Part shown: positions 10,554 through 17,958 of the stretch, piece after piece
How the letters are laid out: every line of letters starts with the position of its first letter
How positions within the stretch are numbered: position 1 is the stretch's first letter
Assembly: GCF_017349295.1 (NCBI RefSeq)
Contig: NZ_JAFMPK010000048.1
Span: forward strand, 65,192-115,707
Reading direction: 5' to 3'
Source: Myceligenerans salitolerans
Lineage (GTDB): Bacteria; Actinomycetota; Actinomycetes; Actinomycetales; Cellulomonadaceae
DNA: 50,516 bases
The notes under the pieces: generated by a model
Databases searched by the model: none
The model's input: only the letters and a program-made list of their open reading frames with translations
What the model was told of the DNA's origin: nothing
Translations under genes and position numbers: made by a program

Positions 10554-11054
10554 TCACGCGGACGGCGCCTGCGCGGCGACCAGTTCGCGCAGCGCCTCGA
10601 CGACCAGGGCGTGGTCGTCCTGCTGCGCCAGCCCCGAGACGGTCACGACGCCGACGACTCCCACCCCGGCGACACGCACCGGGAACGCCCCGCCGTGGGC
10701 GGCGTACTCCTGGAGCGGGAGTTCATGGGTGGCGTTGAAGTCCCTGCCCTTCGCCCGTTCCCGCAGTCCCACCAGGTACGACGACGCGCCGAACCGGTAG
10801 ACCACCCGCACCTTGCGCTCCACCCAGGAGTCGTTGTCCGGCGTCGTCCCCGGGCGCGCGGCATGGAAGACCTGCTGCGTCCCCTTGCGGATGTCGATCG
10901 TCACCGGGAGGTCCCGCTCGGTCGCGAGCTGGATGAGCCGGGTGCCCAGCCGCCAGGCGTCGTCGTGCGTGAAGGTGCCCAGGACGAGTTCGGTCTCCTG
11001 TTCGGTCACCTCGGCGATGGCTGTCTGCGCGTCGTCGTTCATGAGGCCCATCAT
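10554..11054 (-). CDS. UPF0303 / GlcG-HbpS-like (DUF336) protein
   Basis: A 166-residue cytosolic protein of the UPF0303 branch of the GlcG/HbpS (DUF336) fold. The C-terminal HGGAFPVRVAGVGVVGVVTV followed by SGLAQQDDHALVVEALREL is the family hallmark, and the centre has RKVRVVYRFGASSYLV. Related proteins bind or degrade haem, or accompany glycolate and hydantoin catabolism; no residue here fixes the activity. Start choice is uncertain: ATGs at 11054, 11051 and 11042 are all in frame and none has a strong SD. It directly precedes the fused hydantoinase on the same strand, so the two are probably a functional pair that entered the NAD/pantothenate cluster together. Confidence 0.8.
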   Translation of the reverse strand: MMGLMNDDAQTAIAEVTEQETELVLGTFTHDDAWRLGTRLIQLATERDLPVTIDIRKGTQQVFHAARPGTTPDNDSWVERKVRVVYRFGASSYLVGLRERAKGRDFNATHELPLQEYAAHGGAFPVRVAGVGVVGVVTVSGLAQQDDHALVVEALRELVAAQAPSA

Positions 11055-11080
11055 GTCGGATCGCGCGCCCGTCACCGACA

Positions 11081-11120
11081 GGGCGCCACGCCGGATCGCC
11101 GGGAACCGTCGACGGCGCCC
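11081..11120. terminator. Possible hairpin between nadB and the UPF0303 gene
   Basis: GGGCGCC (11081-11087) and GGCGCCC (11114-11120) form a 7-bp perfect stem with a 26-base loop that can itself fold (CCGG...CCGG). It sits just after the nadB stop on the minus strand. No T-run is present. It could end the nadB transcript before the inserted genes; support is weak because such stems are frequent at this GC content. Confidence 0.3.
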
Positions 11121-11133
11121 CCCGGGTGTGGCG

Positions 11134-12816
11134 TCAGCGCACCCGGAGGGCGCCGTCGTCGTCCAGGCCGACCAGGACGCGGCGTTCCCAGTCCGGGTCG
11201 GGCTGCGGGTGGTCGGCGCGGAAGTGGCCGCCGCGGGACTCCGTGCGGAGCCAGGCCGCACGCGTCAGGGCACGCGCCACCTGGTGCACGTTGGTGGTCT
11301 CCCACTCGGCCGCCTGCGGCTGGGCCACGACCTCGGCGGCGACGTGCGCGTCCGATCGCACCGCGGCCAGCCGCTCGTCCGTACGCGCGAGCGACGACGC
11401 CGTGCGGATCACACCCGACCCGTCCGACATCGCCTTCTGCACCCGCGACCGCGCCACCGCCGCGACCAGCCCGGTACCGCCGGGCCGTGCCGCCGGCTCG
11501 GGGGCATCCGACAGGTTCCCCGCCGCGTACCGCTCGGCGACGTCGTGGGCCGCCCGCTGCGCGAACACCAGTCCTTCCAGCAGCGAGTTGGACGCGAGCC
11601 GGTTCGCGCCGTGCACGCCGGTGCAGGCCACCTCCCCCACCGCGTACAGGCCAGGCACCGACGAACGCCCCGTCAGGTCGGTCACCACGCCACCGGAGTG
11701 GTAGTGCTGGGCCGGGGCCACGGGCACCGGCTCCTCGGACCAGTCGATACCGAGCTCGGCGAGCCGCCGGGTGATGGTCGGGAACCGTCCGGCGAGAAAT
11801 CGCCGGCCGAGATGCCGCACGTCGAGCAGCACGCTGTCGGCGCTGGTCGCCGCCATCTGGCGGACGATGGCATGCGCCACCACGTCCCGCGGTGCCAGCT
11901 CCGCCATCTCGTGCACCCCGGGCATGAAGCGATGGCCGTCGACGTCGAGCAGCAGCGCGCCCTCGCCCCGCACGGCCTCGCTGATCAGCGGAAGCTGCCC
12001 CTTCGCACCCGTGCCGAGCCAGAGCACGGTGGGGTGGAACTGCACGAACTCCAGGTCGCCGATCACGGCTCCGGCCCGCAGTGCCGCCGCGATCCCGTCG
12101 CCCGTGGCTCCCGCCGGGTTCGTGGACGAGCGGAACACCTGTCCGATGCCTCCGGTCGCGAGGATCACCACGGGCGCGAGAACCGCCCCCACGCCGTCGC
12201 GGCTGCCCTCTCCCCGCACGTGCAACGTCACCCCGGCGACACGGCGCACACCACCGCCGGTCGGCGCGGAGGTGAGGACGTCGAGGACCAGGGCGTGCTC
12301 GACGACCTCGATGCCCGGGTCGTCGCGAACCGCCTCGATCTGGGCGACCAGGGCACGCGAGATCTCCGCGCCGGTCGCGTCGCCGCCGGCGTGGGCGATC
12401 CGGTCGGCGCGGTGGCCGCCCTCCCGGGTGAGCGCGATGTCCCCGCCCGGGCCGGCGTCGAACACCGCACCCCGCGCCACCAGTTCGCGGACCCGCTCCG
12501 GGCCCTCGGTGACCAGCACCTTCACGGCGTCGTGGTCGGAGAGACCGCCGCCTGCGGCCAGCGTGTCCTGCAGGTGCGCCTCGGGCGTGTCCTGCGGGTC
12601 GAGCGCCGCGGCGATGCCGCCCTGCGCCCACACGGTGGAACCGCTGGACAGTTTCCCCTTCGTCACGAGCAGCACGCGTGGGACGCGGGTGCGCAGCTCG
12701 AGCGCTGCCGTGAGTCCGGCGATGCCGGAGCCCACCACCACCGCGTCCGCGCGGGTGGTCCAGCCTGCCTCCGGGGCGGCCAGGGCCCGCGCGAGCCGCG
12801 CGGCGGGAAGCGTCAT
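11134..12816 (-). CDS. nadB: L-aspartate oxidase
   Basis: FAD enzyme that oxidises L-aspartate to iminoaspartate, the first step of de novo NAD synthesis. The 560-residue protein carries the dinucleotide-binding motif [14 protein letters not shown] (about 27-40), [14 protein letters not shown] and [10 protein letters not shown]. The NadB/SdhA catalytic region is [15 protein letters not shown], then [21 protein letters not shown] helical C-terminal domain completes it. The ATG overlaps the panD stop by 4 bases (ATGA), so translation is coupled to pantothenate genes. No nadA is present in the window; its product would be needed to make quinolinate. Confidence 0.96.
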   Translation of the reverse strand: MTLPAARLARALAAPEAGWTTRADAVVVGSGIAGLTAALELRTRVPRVLLVTKGKLSSGSTVWAQGGIAAALDPQDTPEAHLQDTLAAGGGLSDHDAVKVLVTEGPERVRELVARGAVFDAGPGGDIALTREGGHRADRIAHAGGDATGAEISRALVAQIEAVRDDPGIEVVEHALVLDVLTSAPTGGGVRRVAGVTLHVRGEGSRDGVGAVLAPVVILATGGIGQVFRSSTNPAGATGDGIAAALRAGAVIGDLEFVQFHPTVLWLGTGAKGQLPLISEAVRGEGALLLDVDGHRFMPGVHEMAELAPRDVVAHAIVRQMAATSADSVLLDVRHLGRRFLAGRFPTITRRLAELGIDWSEEPVPVAPAQHYHSGGVVTDLTGRSSVPGLYAVGEVACTGVHGANRLASNSLLEGLVFAQRAAHDVAERYAAGNLSDAPEPAARPGGTGLVAAVARSRVQKAMSDGSGVIRTASSLARTDERLAAVRSDAHVAAEVVAQPQAAEWETTNVHQVARALTRAAWLRTESRGGHFRADHPQPDPDWERRVLVGLDDDGALRVR

Positions 12817-13358
12817 GCGCCGTTCGACGGGACGCCGTCGCCGGCCTCACCCGCCATCCGGCCGGCCGCGGTCCGAACCAGCCCGGCCTGCTGGTAAGGC
12901 TCGATCGGGAGGCCGCTCTCGGTGAGGTCGTAACCGTCCGGGACGTGGCCGGGCTCGTCACTGCGCTCCACGACCCGGTTTCCCGCGTCCACGAACACGA
13001 CGTTGGGCAGGAAGGTGCGCGCGTCGGCGTCGGAGAGCATGCCGTAGCCGATGATGATGACGATGTCGCCCGGGTCGACGAGGTGCGCGGCCGCGCCGTT
13101 GATGCAGATCTGTCCCGAACCCGGTTCGCCGGGGATCACATAGGTGGTGAGCCGGGCACCGTTGGTCACATCGACGACGTCGACCTGCTGTCCCGGGACG
13201 AGGTCCACCGCGTCCAGCAGGTCGGAGTCGACCGTGATGGATCCCACATAGTGCAGGTCGGCCTGAGTGACCGTGGCGCGGTGGATCTTGGCGATCATCA
13301 TCGGCCGCTGCAGCGAGGCCGGGCGGCGTACGGGCGCCCGGTGCGGGGTGTCGTTCAC
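12813..13358 (-). CDS. panD: Aspartate 1-decarboxylase proenzyme with extended termini
   Basis: Makes beta-alanine for pantothenate. It is a pyruvoyl enzyme that self-cleaves at Gly-Ser. The core begins at [20 protein letters not shown], so cleavage falls between Gly39 and Ser40 in this numbering. [21 protein letters not shown] completes the double-psi barrel. The protein is 181 residues, longer than the usual 115-140, because of a 20-residue N-terminal extension and a C-terminal tail of about 50 residues. The GTG at 13358 is chosen for its GAGG 8 bases upstream; the internal ATGs at 13301 and 13298 lack a good SD. It lies between panC and nadB, overlapping nadB by 4 bases. Confidence 0.92.
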   Translation of the reverse strand: MNDTPHRAPVRRPASLQRPMMIAKIHRATVTQADLHYVGSITVDSDLLDAVDLVPGQQVDVVDVTNGARLTTYVIPGEPGSGQICINGAAAHLVDPGDIVIIIGYGMLSDADARTFLPNVVFVDAGNRVVERSDEPGHVPDGYDLTESGLPIEPYQQAGLVRTAAGRMAGEAGDGVPSNGA

Positions 13359-13403
13359 GATTCGTGCCTCCTGGGCTCTCGTGCCCGCCGCCCCCTCAAT
13401 CAC

Positions 13404-14420
13404 TTATGTGACCTGCGGCGATACCTCGACAGCCTGGTTATCGATCAGTCTGGTCGTGCCCACCCGCGCCGCCACGAGGAGCAGGGCGGGACCCGAATGG
13501 TCGTCGGGCACATCATCAACGGTAATCGGATCGACGAGTGCGAGGTAGTCCACCTCGACGCCGTCGGCGGCGTTCAGCACGTCGGACGCCGTGCGGCGCA
13601 CATCGGCGGCACCACGGGGGCCGGCCTCCGCCCCGGCGTGCAGGGCCCGCGACAGCGCGAGCGCGCGCTCGCGCTCCGGGCCGGACAGGTAGGCGTTGCG
13701 CGACGACAGCGCCAGGCCGTCCGGGTCGCGCACCGTCGGGACACCCACGATCTCGACGTCGAGATCCAGGTCCGCCGCCATACGGCGGACCGCGAGGAGC
13801 TGCTGGGCGTCCTTCTCCCCGAACAGCGCCACGTCCGGCCGTACCAGATGCGTCAGCTTGAGCACCACGGTGAGCACGCCGTCCATGTGTCCGGGCCGGA
13901 AATCGCCCTCCAGCACCTCCCCGATGCGCCCCGCCGAGACCCGGACGACCGGCTCGCCGAACGGGTAGACGGTGTCGGGCGCGGGGGCGAACACCACGTC
14001 GGCCCCGACCGACGCCAGCTTCTCCAGGTCGCCGGCCAGGTCGCGTGGGTACGCGGCGAGATCCTCCCCCTCGCCGAACTGGAGAGGGTTCACGAAGATC
14101 GTCACGACGACCTGGCCACCGGCACCGGCCTCCTCGCGTGCCCGGCGCACCAGCTCCAGGTGTCCCTCGTGCAGCGCACCCATGGTCATGACGACCGCGC
14201 GCCGGGCCGGGCCCTCGCCGGCCACGCTCGCGATCGGGGCCGACATCGTCCACCGCACGAGCGCCTCACGCAGGTCCTCACGCGTACGGGCCACCAGCGG
14301 ACGCGCCGGGGCGCTGCCTGCGTCCGCGCCCCCGGGCGAGTCGCTCGCACCGGCCACGGTGCCCGCGGCACCCGTGTCGTCGCCCCGTGCCACTCCGGCA
14401 CCGTCGGTCGTCGAGGTCAT
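13404..14420 (-). CDS. panC: Pantothenate synthetase (pantoate-beta-alanine ligase)
   Basis: Joins pantoate and beta-alanine using ATP, through a pantoyl adenylate. The 338-residue protein has an Ala/Gly/Asp-rich N-terminal extension of about 40 residues. The nucleotidyltransferase core follows, with [17 protein letters not shown] (HxGH), [19 protein letters not shown], the [20 protein letters not shown] block and the KMSKS-like [11 protein letters not shown]. The ATG at 14420 shares one base with the stop of the preceding DUF2520 gene, indicating coupling. Partners panD and DUF2520 flank it; panB and a classical panE are not in the window. Confidence 0.95.
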   Translation of the reverse strand: MTSTTDGAGVARGDDTGAAGTVAGASDSPGGADAGSAPARPLVARTREDLREALVRWTMSAPIASVAGEGPARRAVVMTMGALHEGHLELVRRAREEAGAGGQVVVTIFVNPLQFGEGEDLAAYPRDLAGDLEKLASVGADVVFAPAPDTVYPFGEPVVRVSAGRIGEVLEGDFRPGHMDGVLTVVLKLTHLVRPDVALFGEKDAQQLLAVRRMAADLDLDVEIVGVPTVRDPDGLALSSRNAYLSGPERERALALSRALHAGAEAGPRGAADVRRTASDVLNAADGVEVDYLALVDPITVDDVPDDHSGPALLLVAARVGTTRLIDNQAVEVSPQVT

Positions 14421-15403
14421 CAGTGGTCCTTCCTCTCTGCGCGGACGCGGTCCAGTGCGTCCAGCAGCGCGCTCGCTGCCCGGTCACCGATGCGGTGGCT
14501 CGCCAGGGCCCGGCGTGTCGCGCCACGGGCGAGCTCGGCGTACCCGGCCGGGATGTCCGTCGCGCCGGTGCGTGCCGCGAGCCCCGCCAGGGCGTCCGTG
14601 TGCCGTTCCACGGTGCCCACGTCCCCCCGCGACACGGGGCCGGTCAGCGCCGTGATCGCGCCGGGTCCCCCGTCACCGGCCGCGTCCGCCGCTCGTGTCG
14701 CGGACTCGAGGGCCGCGCCCAGCAGGGGGGCCAGGACCCTGCCCGGCGCGGCGATCCCCGCCTCCCGCAGCGTCTGGGCGGCCTGTGCGACGAGCACCAC
14801 GAGGTGGTTCGCCCCGTGCGCGAGCGCCGCGTGATAGAGCACGCGTGCCTCCTCCGGCACGATCACCGGCTCCCCGCCGATCTCCACGACGAGCGCCTGC
14901 CCGATCGGCTGCACGGCCGCCGGGGCGGTCACCGCGAACGTGCAGCCCTCCAGCCGGGCGAGATCCAACGAGGTGCCCGTGAAGGTCATCGCGGGATGGA
15001 CCGCGAGCGGGATGGCTCCGGCGGCACGCGCGGGCTCCAGCACGGCTGTCCCCGCAGCGCCCGAGGTGTGGATCACGAGCTGGCCCGGCTGCCACGCCCC
15101 GGTGTCGGCGAGGCCGGCCACGAGCGGTTCCAGAGCGTCGTCGGGCACGGCGAGCAGCACCAGTTCGGCACGCTCGACCACCTGCGCGACCTCGCACACC
15201 GGGACGCCCGGCAGCAGGGTCGCGATGCGTTCGCGCGACGCCTCGGAGACGCCGCTGGCACCGACGACCGTGTGTCCCGCGGCACGCAGCGCGCTGCCCA
15301 GGACCGCGCCGACCCGTCCGGCGCCCACGACGCCGACACCCAGCCGGCCGGGCCTGGCCGCGGAACCCGCGGCCGGTACGGGCGGTGTGGGCGGTGTGGT
15401 CAA
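14420..15403 (-). CDS. Rossmann-like DUF2520 oxidoreductase (candidate ketopantoate reductase)
   Basis: A 327-residue NAD(P)-binding protein: Rossmann motif [20 protein letters not shown] near residues 23-42, then the acidic/hydrophobic [15 protein letters not shown]. The C-terminal helical DUF2520 domain contains the conserved [12 protein letters not shown] and [15 protein letters not shown] segments. TTG at 15403 is well supported: GGAGGG stands 6 bases upstream and the TTG overlaps the previous stop as TTGA. It is one base from panC, so a role in pantoate formation (PanG-like ketopantoate reductase) is a reasonable inference, not proved by sequence. Confidence 0.85.
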   Translation of the reverse strand: MTTPPTPPVPAAGSAARPGRLGVGVVGAGRVGAVLGSALRAAGHTVVGASGVSEASRERIATLLPGVPVCEVAQVVERAELVLLAVPDDALEPLVAGLADTGAWQPGQLVIHTSGAAGTAVLEPARAAGAIPLAVHPAMTFTGTSLDLARLEGCTFAVTAPAAVQPIGQALVVEIGGEPVIVPEEARVLYHAALAHGANHLVVLVAQAAQTLREAGIAAPGRVLAPLLGAALESATRAADAAGDGGPGAITALTGPVSRGDVGTVERHTDALAGLAARTGATDIPAGYAELARGATRRALASHRIGDRAASALLDALDRVRAERKDH

Positions 15404-16923
15404 CGGGGTCCCTCCATCCAGCGTTCCGGTCCGGCCTGGGCCCGCGCGCTGCGCGCCCGCGCCGCCTGTTCCTCCAGCAGCTCCGCGGCGTCGGCGGCCG
15501 CGAGGTGGTGCACACCGGGACTGACCGGTCCCGGAGTGGAGTGCACCTCGAACGAGGCGAGACCCAACCGCCGCTGGAGCGGCCCGGCGGCGATACCCAG
15601 CGACTGCGTCCGCTCGTGCGGCACCACCGTCAGGATGCGGTACAGCCGCCCGCTGCGCAGCAGCAGCGCGCGGCCGGTCACCGCGAAGCCCTGCCGCTGC
15701 CAGCCGATCGGGTCCACCCAGACGGCGTCACGGGGACTGCCGGTGAACGGGCCGGGGGTGCGGGAGTCGCCGGACAGGCCCGCCTCCAGGACGGCACGGG
15801 GGTCGTCGACGCCGAGATCCGGCAGCACGAGGGAGAGCACGGTCAGCGCTTCGTCCCGGGTACCGACGGGCAGCAGCACGTTGGAGGTGCCGGAGGCGGC
15901 GTCCGCGGCGTACCCGGCGACGTTGACCTGAACGCGCCACCAGTCCCGGCCTCGCCACAGCAGCCCCTGGGTGATCGACACGGCCTGTACCCGGCCGGGC
16001 GGGATGGTCTGCGCTCGCGTCTCGAGCAGCCCGTGCCGGAGCCGGATACCGTCCGCGCTGATCGCGACACGGAACGCGAACTCCGTGGAGAACCGGTTGA
16101 ACAGGTACCCGCCGATCCCGATGAACGGCGCGATCACGGCGAACACGACCTGCGGGGTGCCGGTGACCACGACGGTCACGATCAGGCCGGCGATGAAGAG
16201 GGCGAAGAAGATGGTCACGCTGGTGCGCAGGAGCGAGACGATCAGCCGGCCCATCGGCACCTCGAGGACGGGCTGCTCGGGCGCCTCCGGGGCGGCGGTC
16301 ACGGGCGCGTCCGCGGCCGGTGCGTCCGCACCCGGACCGGCGTGGTCCGGTGCGCCGGCCGTCTCGTGCTCCTCGCGCACGGGGGCGGGGGTGGTGCTCT
16401 TGAGCCCGGCGGCTCGTGCCAGGAGCTCGTTGCGCAGCTCGCTCGCGTCGGCGTCACGGAGGTAGCCGATGGCGATGCCCGAGTCGGAGCCGCCGGCCAC
16501 CTCGAGCTTGAGCTCGCTCAACCCGAACAGCCGCGCGACCAGCGGCTGGCGTACGTCGACGGCCTGCAACCGGTCGAGGCGCGCGTGCCGTTGCTGTTTG
16601 AACACGACGCCGCGGCGCAGGTGGACGGTCTCGTCCCCCACGGCGTACGTCGTCATCCGCCAGGCCAGCGCCGCGAACCCGAATCCGATCAGGCCGACGA
16701 GAACGAGGCCGAGCGGGACCGTCCACCAGTACGGGCTGGTGAGGAGGCCGATGACGCCGCCTTCCTCGGGACCGCCGTCCAGCGTCTGCTGGCCGATGAT
16801 GAAGAGCGCACCACCCAGCACGGCCCAGCCGCGGACCATGGGCGTGACCGGGTGCACCCGGCGCCAGTGCAGCGCCGCGTCCCGGTCCGGCACCGGGTCC
16901 GACGTCGTCCCCGGCGCGTTCAC
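15400..16923 (-). CDS. Two-PH-domain membrane protein (YdbT-like)
   Basis: A 507-residue protein with bacterial PH (bPH2, DUF304) domains and transmembrane helices. One hydrophobic pair falls around residues 30-95 (GWAVLGGALFIIG, VPLGLVLVGLIGFGFAAL), then a first PH segment with HARLDRLQAVDVRQPLVARL. An Ala/Pro/Glu linker (about 170-220) leads to a second helix pair (IFFALFIAGLIVTVVV, VVFAVIAPFIGIGGYL) and further PH segments (PGRVQAVSITQGLLWR, VPHERTQSLGIAAGPLQRRL). Function of the family is poorly known; membrane-stress or lipid roles have been proposed. GTG at 16923 overlaps the upstream partner by 4 bases (GTGA). The two PH genes probably form a complex. Confidence 0.85.
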   Translation of the reverse strand: MNAPGTTSDPVPDRDAALHWRRVHPVTPMVRGWAVLGGALFIIGQQTLDGGPEEGGVIGLLTSPYWWTVPLGLVLVGLIGFGFAALAWRMTTYAVGDETVHLRRGVVFKQQRHARLDRLQAVDVRQPLVARLFGLSELKLEVAGGSDSGIAIGYLRDADASELRNELLARAAGLKSTTPAPVREEHETAGAPDHAGPGADAPAADAPVTAAPEAPEQPVLEVPMGRLIVSLLRTSVTIFFALFIAGLIVTVVVTGTPQVVFAVIAPFIGIGGYLFNRFSTEFAFRVAISADGIRLRHGLLETRAQTIPPGRVQAVSITQGLLWRGRDWWRVQVNVAGYAADAASGTSNVLLPVGTRDEALTVLSLVLPDLGVDDPRAVLEAGLSGDSRTPGPFTGSPRDAVWVDPIGWQRQGFAVTGRALLLRSGRLYRILTVVPHERTQSLGIAAGPLQRRLGLASFEVHSTPGPVSPGVHHLAAADAAELLEEQAARARSARAQAGPERWMEGPR

Positions 16924-17402
16924 AGGCCCGCCAACCGGGCCTCACCACGGGAGGCGAGGCGGTCCCGCAACCGCGCCGCCTCCTGCGGGGGCAGTCCGGG
17001 GATCTGCGCGTCGGTACCCACCGAGGCGGTGTGGAGCTGCACCTTCGCCAGTCCGAGCTTGCGGTCCAGCGGACCGGCCTCGACGTCCACGTACTGCATC
17101 CGCCCGTACGGGACCACGGTGAGCGAGCGGAACAGGATGCCCTTGCGGATGAGCAGGTCGTCCTCACGCTCCGCGTAGCCGATGGCGCGCACCTGCCGCG
17201 GGACGACGATCGCCGTCCACACCAGGAGCAGCACCGAGGCCCCGGCGAGCAGCCAGAACCAGGGCGAGACGGTTGCCGCCAGGACCGTCCCGGCCACGAC
17301 GGGGACGGCGAAGGTGATCGTGGCGGGTATGAGACGTGCGGCGGTCAGACGGGTCGAGACCCGGCTCCAGGTCACGTCGGCCGGGTCGAACGGGCTGGTC
17401 AT
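16920..17402 (-). CDS. PH-domain membrane protein (YdbS-like)
   Basis: A 160-residue protein with two adjacent transmembrane helices (about residues 24-70, ARLIPATITFAVPVVAGTVL and WFWLLAGASVLLLVWTAIVV). A bPH2 domain follows whose core VVPYGRMQYVDVEAGPLDRK and LGLAKVQLHTAS is diagnostic of the family. It pairs with the larger YdbT-like protein directly downstream, which it overlaps by 4 bases, the same two-gene arrangement seen in Firmicutes and other actinobacteria. Start ATG at 17402 follows a 75-base gap from DUF3180 that contains a GC hairpin. Confidence 0.85.
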   Translation of the reverse strand: MTSPFDPADVTWSRVSTRLTAARLIPATITFAVPVVAGTVLAATVSPWFWLLAGASVLLLVWTAIVVPRQVRAIGYAEREDDLLIRKGILFRSLTVVPYGRMQYVDVEAGPLDRKLGLAKVQLHTASVGTDAQIPGLPPQEAARLRDRLASRGEARLAGL

Positions 17403-17446
17403 GTTGTCATCCTCGCACGGGCGCGACAGGACTCGAAGGACACCGT

Positions 17447-17468
17447 GGCGGGCGGGTCCCTGCCCGCC
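17447..17468. terminator. GC-rich hairpin after the DUF3180 gene
   Basis: GGCGGGC (17447-17453) pairs with GCCCGCC (17462-17468) across an 8-base loop, immediately after the DUF3180 stop on the minus strand. There is no T-tract. It could attenuate transcription between the folate genes and the PH/pantothenate genes. Confidence 0.35.
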
Positions 17469-17477
17469 GGGCAGGCA

Positions 17478-17957
17478 TCAGGCGGTCGCCGTGGATCCGT
17501 TCGTGTCGCTCTCCTCACCGTCCGACGGCGGCAGCTGGCAGAACCGCTCCACGACGAGCCCGACGACGGACAGCCCCACCGCGCACACGACGGCGACGGC
17601 CGCCGCGATCGCCTTGTCCCGCCGTGGCTCGACCGCCAGGTCCGGCAGGACGAGCAGCACCTGTGCCAGGTACCAGCCGCCGAGGAGCGCACCGGTCAGA
17701 GCCGCCGCCTTGGCGAGCACGAGGGTCCGGGCAGCGCGGAGGCCGTCCAGCGACGGGCGGTCGCCCTTCTGGTAGGCGCGCACGGTCCAGCCGAGCCAGA
17801 ACACCCCTCCCGCCAGAGCCACGATCGCCACGTCGACGAGCCACGGCACCATCGGCAGGTACACGCCGTTGGCTTCCAGCGCGCGCAGCACCGGCCAGCC
17901 CACGACCGCGACCACGCCGAAGGCCAGCACCAGCCCGGCCACCGATGTCCGCCGCAT
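17478..17957 (-). CDS. DUF3180 four-helix membrane protein
   Basis: A 159-residue integral membrane protein with four predicted helices. They lie near residues 5-25 (SVAGLVLAFGVVAVVGWPVL), 38-60 (PWLVDVAIVALAGGVFWLGW), 80-103 and 118-140 (AIAAAVAVVCAVGLSVVGLV). A conserved polar loop, AYQKGDRPSLDGLRAARTLVL, follows the second helix; its charged and Arg-rich residues are typical of DUF3180. The family is actinobacterial and almost always sits downstream of folK, as here, where only one base separates the folB-folK stop from the ATG (TGAGATG). No function is known. The C-terminus is acidic and cytosolic by the positive-inside rule. Confidence 0.85.
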   Translation of the reverse strand: MRRTSVAGLVLAFGVVAVVGWPVLRALEANGVYLPMVPWLVDVAIVALAGGVFWLGWTVRAYQKGDRPSLDGLRAARTLVLAKAAALTGALLGGWYLAQVLLVLPDLAVEPRRDKAIAAAVAVVCAVGLSVVGLVVERFCQLPPSDGEESDTNGSTATA

Positions 17958-17958
17958 C

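Noticed and set aside
7449-11774. A 1441-codon open frame on the plus strand across the hydantoinase and nadB genes
   Set aside because: It is the antisense shadow of real minus-strand genes; GC-rich third positions keep the opposite frame open, and the translation (Arg, Gly, His-rich) shows no domain.
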